A stretch of 64,000 bases of DNA from positions 1 through 64,000 of the forward strand of contig WEDG01000207.1 in NCBI GenBank assembly GCA_017591395.1, in the 5' to 3' direction. How positions within the stretch are numbered: position 1 is the stretch's first letter; each line of letters starts with the position of its first letter. Origin of the DNA: Schistocephalus solidus. Its lineage: Eukaryota; Platyhelminthes; Cestoda; Diphyllobothriidea; Diphyllobothriidae. The notes under the pieces are model-generated. The model was not told the DNA's origin and searched no databases. It saw only the letters and a list, made by a program, of their open reading frames with translations. This document shows, in pieces, positions 38,601 through 47,600 of the stretch. Both the position numbers and the translations under genes were made by a program.

Positions 38601-41600
38601 CACACCAATATTGCCAGTTAAAGCATCAGCCATCAGATATCCTTCCCCCACCCTCCCTTCCCTCCGGTGAACATCTCTAGGGCACCTCGGGGCCGACTTG
38701 ACTCTCAGGGAAAGTCCGTAAGGTGGTATGTTTTCGCAGCAGGACTTGCACGCGTAGTATCCGGTGCCCTGTCACTAGTATGTCGTTGGCTCCCCCGCCC
38801 CGCCCACCCCTCTCCGCCTCCCGTTCTTCTTGCAAGTTTTCTTTCCCCCTCCCTCCCTCCACGTAGCATCTCCACCACCGCTCTCGCACGCTGGATGCAG
38901 CAGCAGCCGACCTCCACTGCGAACGTCAAGTCGGCCTCTCAGGAGTCCATCGGTGAGGACGGTGGGACCGTGGGGGGGCTCGCGGGGCGAATGGCGCCTG
39001 CTGGCCAGTCTGCAGCAGGCACGCTCCTGTGCCGCGGCTACCCTCATCGACGGTGCTCGCGTCGTTGTGCTTGGCGGACAGTCTTCGGGCAAGCCCCTCT
39101 CCTCCGTTGAGGTCTACGAGGCCGAACGCAATCAGTGGTTCTACCTTCCCCAGATGCTGGAAGGTGATGCCTCCTCTCTCTCTCTAACCTTAATTCTCTT
39201 TCTCACAGTTCCGAAAAGTCTGCAGGATTGGTTGAAGAAGCTGCGCAATCCTGCAACGGTGTATAGTGCATTGCCTATCTCATGAAATATCAACTGCAAT
39301 TTTGAAATATGTTTTCCATTCGAAAAATGACTCAACGTTAGTATAGTTGCAATCTTCACTATCGTGCAGCCTTATCCAAAGATATTTCAGTCACGTCATG
39401 ATACCGGCTTTTGAACGCGCTTGTTGTCGGCCGCTTGTAAAAAATGACTACTTAAGTAGCATGTACGTTTTCCCAAATTATTTCCGACACGTTTATGAAT
39501 TAAAAAGCATTTTATAGAAAAAAAAACACGGATATCTTCTTTCGTGTACTCACCTGGTAGCAGGTTATGTCTATCTTGCAGTTTTAAACGTTTGTAATTG
39601 TGAGTTTTTTCTTGAAACCGTGAAACGTCAATTCATGAAACATCGTATCTGGTCATTTTCAATGCTGCTTATAAAGTATATGACATGGTCCGCATCAATG
39701 CAACATTTTATGAGCACTGATGCTGATGTTTCTCAGATGGAATTTATACAGCACGCAGTTTGGAAACACTAAATGCATGCGTCAAAACAAGCCGGGGTAT
39801 TTCGAAAAAAACGCAATTTGCTATCAACTTAGAAAGGATATATTCGTGTACGTTTTTTGTGAACTATATTTGAAATAATGAGGGCTTCGAAAATCAAGGA
39901 GCAAAATTCATACTACTTACAGCATTATTTTTGCAGGCTGCTAGAAAGGAGCTCGTTCATAAGTCCGCAACCTATGTATTAGGCTGTTCGATGATAAATA
40001 TTACAACTATACTTCAGTCATTTTTTTCGCGTTGTAATCAAATTTCAGAATTTTCGTTGGCATTTCATGAGATAGGCAGTCTACCGTATGGTTGCTCGTT
40101 CTTGCGTGCTTACGCCGTCGATCCTGAAATGTGTACGCCAAAGAGCCCTGTGCGACAAACCAGAGGGAGTCCGAGATGACCCCTCCTGACCCTTCTTTTT
40201 GGCGTGAAGCAGCCCTGAGAGCAGTAGAGTTGAGGTGAGCTGACGTTCAACTACCCACCCCACAGTTGGAATATTTGGCACCGTGCACGGCAGAGCGTTG
40301 CAGCCTCGACGGCAAAAAACCGCTTTTAATGCGTTTTGGGAGTCGTTTTTACTCTGTCTAGTAAGAAGGCGTCTCTACGCTACCGTTGGTCAGGAAAACT
40401 ACGGTTTTCAACGACCGCCATAGCATGCTAGCCCCTTCAAAACCAGTTTGAGCCCTAGCTGGCCAGACAGAAAGTGCGTAAGGAGCTAGAGATTGGTTAG
40501 GAATAATGGTCCTAGCTTCAGATGTTATTTTTTCAGAACAAAATGACTTTTTTGTGCGGGGGAGACTGTCGCGTGTATTACAATCCGCAAAATTCCTATT
40601 GGCATCATACAGCGGCGAGGTGAAAACTCCTTTCAAATTATTTGATAAGAACTAGCATCCACTGAAAGATCCTTACTTGAAAGAGGCTTGTGAGTTATCC
40701 ATACCATCACGAGCTAGTACTAGCCAGTCCAATATAAGGGAAACAACTACCCACGAATAAGTTGCATTCTGTGCGCGCAGGTCATCGATGTGACGAAAAT
40801 CCCATCGGCTCTACTTTGCTTCAGCTGTCAATCCACATCGTGAGCACCGCAGCGGATTTAACTGGTAGGCAGAAGTCGGCTCTCCACCCCCGCCCCTGTT
40901 TGTCCTCAACACCTTCCACCCTCACCACCACCCCCTCATGCTCCTCCTCTTCTAGCGCGGACTCAACTCTGTTCAGCCACCGTGCCGTCCCGGAACCTTG
41001 TGTTGGCTGTTGGCGGAATCAGCAGCGCAGCTGGCGGTGCCTTCTTCACTTCTCCACAGCCCACCTTTGAGTCTGACTTTCAAGGCTTGTCCGTATCAGC
41101 TGAGGCCTTTGACTACCGCTGCCCACGCTGGTTTCGCCTGCCGGAGCCCATCCGCCGGGGTTCCCTGATTGGGGGCACTCTAGTGCCGCTACCCTCCTCT
41201 TCAGGTAGGCAAAGTCCCCTCTTCTCCACCTCTCTCGCTCTCACAGCTCCGCTTTCTAATTTTTGTCCTTTTCCTTCCCCGGGATCATGTAGCACCTTTC
41301 TCTGTTATCTTTAATTCATCCTTGCTCGGTCTGATTCTTTTTGTTCTTGTTCATCTCTGCCTCGTAAGTCCTCTTCCTGCCTCTCACGTTCCTCCCATTC
41401 TTCTTCTTCCTCATCATCATCATCATTTTCTTTGTCCTTTTCTTTCCGCTTTTTTATTTTGCTTCCCCTTCGTTCTCTCCCTCCGTCCCCTCCACTCAAT
41501 CAATTAGTCGGAATTGTGGAGGACTAGGAAAATGCATCACCGTACTGGAAGTTGACTCCGAGCACTTCCTTTTCTCCAACTTGCGTTCTGACCCTGTGGT

Positions 41601-44600
41601 ATATGCATGTGGGCCATGGTAGCTGTAAGGTCTGTATGAAGTCCTGCTGTGTGCACGGTATCATTCTACGTAGATTAAGTACCGACGCCTCGTATTATGC
41701 TCGTGAGAAATTTACCGAATTTCCGCATTTTTTGACAGCCAATCTGATAAAATTCTTTTACCGATGGACAGAACATGCTGGAGGAAAATTATCAGTAGTT
41801 CTTATATAGCAACATCTTACTTCCGAATAAAGTTACGCTTCACACTGCGTGTCGTTGTTGTCATTGGGCATGGACTTGGTCCTCTCGCCCCTGTAGTTGT
41901 CACTTTCAGCTACCAAACGGCGTGCTCGCTTAGCCCATGCCCTGTCGGGCCGACGACAGATCCAAGCAGACGTTTCACTGAATTCCAAATGATTAGGCTT
42001 CTTTCTCGGATCTAGGCTACCAACTAGCATCTCGGACCTATCTGCGCGAATTCCGTTTCGTGGTGCTTGTTAGCTCATGTTTCCGCTCCTCAGTTCTTGG
42101 TGCTGTTAGGCAGATAATGCTTTTAACTGGAGTCTGTTGTATATAAATTAGGCTGTGTGAGCTGGGATCCGAGCTGACGCCCATATCCTCTTGTGTTTTA
42201 AATTTGTACCTCTCACTCAGAGGTACGTAAGATCCTGGGCTCCTTGTTCATGTGGTCCTCTTGCTGCAGGTTTACTCTGAGCGCTGTGGCTTGAAGGTTG
42301 CCAACTGACAATTACACTCACACCTCCCAGCCAGTCGAATGTTTGTTTGTGCGGGGTGGCTGACTAGTAGTCCGACCATCAAACTGCACTGGCTCCTTCC
42401 TTCCGTAACTTTTGGCACTATCGCACATGTGAGCCGTGAGCCGCTCAAACCCCTTTTTTATGAAATCCTGGTGCTTGTTTTTTGGGGTGGGGGGCAGGTC
42501 GTGTACGTAGTACGTGTAGATGAGGTCAGCAGCTGGCCTTTTTGGCACTCCCACTCCGTGGGATCCGAGCCAGGCGTGGCACTAAGTACCTGCGCCCTCT
42601 CCCGCCCCAGTCTTGGTCATGACATCGGGCCCAAAGTGGGGAGGGGAGAGATTGCGTTAGCTGTAGCGCAGTTTACTACCACTTAAAACTAACCCGCGCG
42701 CATGTCACTGTCCCTGCACCACCGTGCTGTGAAGCACACGATGAACCTTGTCGAAATCGATGGTTGAACTGTCGTATAGAAAGTAACGAATCGAATTGAA
42801 AATGCCCGTGTTCTGGTTTGTGTGTTAGGGTTTTCGTTGTTTTTTTGTGTATGTCTAAAGGTAGCTTAAAGGATCACCGAGACGCAGGTCTGTTGATTCC
42901 GTTTTATGTTGCAGTGACTCATTCTTAACTTTTTGTCACTAAATTTTTCCTCTACATAAGTCATCTTTGGCCATTTTAATGGGCGTGCTCGCCTTCAATC
43001 CACATCGTTACTGCAATGAATCCAAAGAGAACTGTACTCGAAAAAATGTATTCGAATTGGAAGCACCTTTTAAATGTTCAACTCCTTTCAGTTTTGGTTA
43101 TACGCGGCCTAGGTAAAAATTTCCATTGATTACGAGGGCAAAGGGTGCCCTTTTGACGAATTTTTGAAAAACATCCTGGGATTTCTCTATTACTCACGTG
43201 TCGCATATGACAGATGAGTGACGTGTGTTTGAATGCCTTTAAAGAGAAACAGACTTTTGACGCATCCACCTCACACCCCTAGGTGCTGGCAAGACGAGGT
43301 TAGTAGGGCCGGAAGTTATCACAGTGAATGACGAGTCTGACCACACGTGCTGATCTGTATATCAGATTTGCGAAGGGGAGAGTTTGTGGATGAAAATCAG
43401 AGAAATTGGAGTGACTCAACGAAAAAGATTTGCATTGTTGCTGCCGTTTCGAAGAACTTGGTTGACTGTCCATCCTCAAAGCTTTTAGTACCCACTGATC
43501 TATGAGAATTTTGAATGACCCCTGTACCGCGACGAACATATCCGAATAGGAGGCAGCTTTACGTGTGTCCTCCATCGAGTAAAGATGCGTAGTGTCAAGT
43601 GCTGCAAAGCCGCACAAACATCCGCCAAAAGGCGGAAACAGCCAAGGAAACACACATTTCGATCAGTCCAAGGCCGCCTAGTTCGGCCATTCGTTTAAAA
43701 TTCTGATCGATTTTCGGCTCTAAGCGCTTTGAAAGTAGAGAGCCGATCAAAGTCTTCGAAACGTCGGCAGCAGTACCAATCTGTTCCTGTGGATAACCCC
43801 TCTAGGTGAGAGTGACTTATAGGCTCCGCGCTAAAGTTCAGAGAGGTAAGGATTAGGACTATTTTCAGGTTAAGGAAACCGGCATAGGGACGCTTCCTAA
43901 GATTTGCTGTAAATCCATCGGCATTTCCGAGGAGGGAGTTTCCATGCCCGCCTCTTTACAGTCTTACTCGCGTAATCTTGTACAGTTAAAAAAAAGCTGA
44001 AAGATCTGGGTTAGGGACATTATGACAAAGACCAGGGAGACTGGAACGGCCATTTCTGGCTTATTAGCCATCATCAACCACTCATACCCAGGCGGCGCAC
44101 CACCCGAGTTTCGAACCCGCGAACTGCTGATTAGAAGTCCAACGCTCTAACCTACTGCGCCACGGGCTCATTGTCTTGCCGGTTTAGATCGGGAATGTTA
44201 ACAATGGTAAGGTCATTCTGCCTATATCACTAGCCACTGTGCGGCTGCTTGCGGGGCTCGGGAGTGAGTTCCGTCGCCGATCGGTGAACGCTCATCTACC
44301 AATGTAGGTTAATTTTTTCACGACTTTCGACGCTTACTGTACTTCAGCCCATAACCTTAAGATAATTAAGCCTTTCCTAACCCTTCCGTTTGTGTTTGTT
44401 TTGCAGTAGGTAGGAATTCAGAGGAAGTAGTGAACTACTTATTCGGTGGGCAAATACGAGAGCTAAGACTTCCTGCTAAACCATTTCAGGAGGCAATTAT
44501 GGTAGCTTCTACCCGCGTACTACCAATGACCTTGACCTTGATCGCACCCCTACCGGGCCCTAGTGGCCCTGGAATTGAGCGCAAATCAGCCTGTGTTACG

Positions 44601-47600
44601 GGCGTTTCCCGTTACCATGGCAGCTACGGTGTCGACTCATTCTGGACCGCCCTTGAAATATCGGGCTTGCGTTGTCCGAACAGGTAGTTTCTATAGTCTG
44701 TGCTTATCAAAGCCTTAAGGACAAGGAAGTGGGTTGGGGAGGGTGGAAGGCGGGAAGAAAATAAATTTTCAGCGTCAGTGGGGTGGATGGTGGTCACCGG
44801 GCGGTTCCTACTGCCATGGCGACGGCGGCGTCTGAGTCGTCTTTGAAATGCCGGCAAAGTTTTTGGTTTTTCGGTGTCCGGGAGGGATTGTCTAAAAAGA
44901 AATCGTTTTTATCCGCGCTTATCAAAGCCGTGCTTTAAAGCTTTTGCCTATGTTGGGAGTTCTTGCGTGTTCTTTTTTGTAGGGACGACAGTTTGGAAGA
45001 TATTTTTCGACACACTGAAACAATGACACTTGATAGTTGAGGAGACTAGGTGTCCACCCATACCCCCCCCCGTCCTAACGCCACTCAGAAGACACTGACT
45101 GCAAATTTGTTTTTCCTTCCCCCACCATCCGAGCTACAGGTTTATTTTCTACTTGTCTGCATCCTTTTCAATTATTTCAATAGCAATAGAAATGTACAGG
45201 CCTAAACAGGAGTAATCGACAGCAGGCGTATGTTCGCCAAATTGATCTTTTAACTCATTTTCCTCTCCAGTTTAGAGGCGGCTAAATGTCATGCGCGTAA
45301 ACGCGATACTCCTTCCGTTCCTAAATTACTTATTAACTGAAATGTGACCGCACAAAAAACCTATTATCACACACTCAAGAGTTTCATTGATCACTTTGCG
45401 GAGAACATTTTATGCAGTCACTTGCTAACAGATCTGGAAATTTCGGAAGTGATAATACGAAAGATTACCTGTGAACCATTTCTCTCTTACGCTCATATCA
45501 GACCAGAGATGTAAACCCAGATCAGTTGGTCAACAAGGGCTCAATTATCGGCTGGCAATTCATAAATTCGCGGACGTTTTTGACAGGAAATAAATTGTCG
45601 CGTGTGTGTTTTGGCTTAGTGTATCTGCGTATTTGCTAACCTTGTTCTCTAAACAATGATCAAAGTTCACTTCCGGTTTGTGTATCAACTGAGCTTGATG
45701 AACGAAGGTTGACAATGTCAACGAAGTCGCCCCTTTAATCCCGGGCAGACGAGGCGAGTCAAAATGATGTGGCTCGTGGCTTTGCGCATCGGTTTATGTC
45801 ACCTTCACTGGCGGAGATATGGCCACATACGTTTCGGACGTGAACTACCTCGTCCAAAGTCTTAACACCAAACACACACGATTGAAAACAGTTTTCTTTG
45901 TGATATATTGGTGGTCTCCAATCAATTTATGGAATATGATCGTCTCGTTATGCCTTTGTGCTCAATCTAGAGCTCTCGCAGATAGTCACTTGGCGACTGT
46001 TATGACTGGCTGATGACGGATTATAAGCCAGAAGTGACCATTCCAGTCTCCCTTGTTCTTGTCGGTTCCACCTTATGCTACTTCTCGCCCTAAGACTGCC
46101 TGCGAGGGCTCTAGATTAAGCCCTAAGGCATAACCGGACGAGTATAGCTCATAACCTATTCGACGATCGCCATTCAATTATAATTAATATTCCCGATCGC
46201 AATTGACGGGTTGTCGGGCCCTTGGCTCAACGGTAGGCTGTCATACTCACTGAACAAAGGTCCTGGGTTTTAATTTCAGATTATCCACATCTAAGGTTGA
46301 CTACGATTGACTGATGACGGCTAATAAGCCAGAAATGGTCATTCTCGTCTCCCTTGTCTTTGTCGGAATCCCATTGTCATTGTTGTCTTTCGAAGTCCGC
46401 AAGCACCTTCCTCAATTCTGCACCACATGTTCTAGGGGCGGCAACTAACACACCCCAGATTTGCTGCGTCAAAGTAACAACCTGTCGCTTTTTTGCCTTG
46501 AAGTACTTAAAACAGGGGCTTGCTAGACGGGTACTAATTGTCGGGTTGTATGAGGGTGGAAACGTCGGAGGACGCTGATTAGCTGACAATTTTGAAGGTC
46601 ATCACACTCAAGCGCAGACATGAGCGCACGTGCATGTCACGCGTGAGGACGGCGGGTGCGCGCGCGCCTGCGGACGGCAAATCGCAGGTAAGCAAAGTTT
46701 GGTGTACTAAGTCGAGAGAAGGGATTTGCGCCAAGGGCTGCCCGAGTTCGCCGGCCTCGGGAGGTCTAGTCTGTGAACCGGAAACATGTTTCACGCATTT
46801 CGCTGCTTTAAATGTGACCGCTCAGCGGCCGACAACGGCTTCTCACGCGGTTTTCAGCCAATCTACTGCCTTTGTCAGCACACGCAACCGCCCTCGTTCC
46901 TTGCGCTTGGAGGGAAAAACAAAAATTTCTGTCGTGCGTCCAACAATTAGGGCAGATCGGTGAACTCCACGTTCGCGTGACCTGTGTATTCAAACTCAGC
47001 AGTCGCGACGAGCTAAGAAAATTTTGGTGAAACGTTCAATGCCGCACTGGAGCCGGGTTCTAGCATCGGTTACGCCAATGCCTGCGATCGGTGACAACAG
47101 ACAGACGTATTGGGAATGGGTGATGCGCTTTATAGAGGCCTTACTTGCTTTCACATTCCATCGATTAGGAATCAAAATAGGGGTGAAATGAATGCGTAGT
47201 TCTGCGAGATGAAGCATTGTACAAAGGCATGCAAGTTAGGCAGCATTAGAGCGTTCGTTACCTCTGCATGCCCTTCATTCACCTGTACGTCGCCTACTTG
47301 GAAGGAGCCTGAAAAATTATCCAGTTTGGACCCAAATTTCTCTGAAAATCGTTTCAAACCCGTTCCTGACATTTTTATTGAAGGTCCAGAATCCTTATTT
47401 TGACGTACAGGGCATGATATCGCACAATCTGAAAACTCGGAGGATGGAAGTTACGCAGGATGGGGAGTTCAGGAGGTCGATCCGAATTGGGTCCCAGCTG
47501 CTAAGGCGGCGATAAGTGGAAGAGCTCATTCATCGACCTCACGACGCTATCATGGCACTCAACGGCATTTTGCAGGGTAGTCGGTTTGCTAGCCCTCAAC

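Noticed and set aside
38216..38680. 154-residue Ser/Pro/Leu-rich frame
   Set aside because: Produced by a pyrimidine-rich intron stretch; no splice pair in phase with the kelch exons and no known domain.
41113..41499. Minus-strand Glu/Arg-rich frames
   Set aside because: Antisense shadow of the CT-rich sequence next to kelch exon 10.
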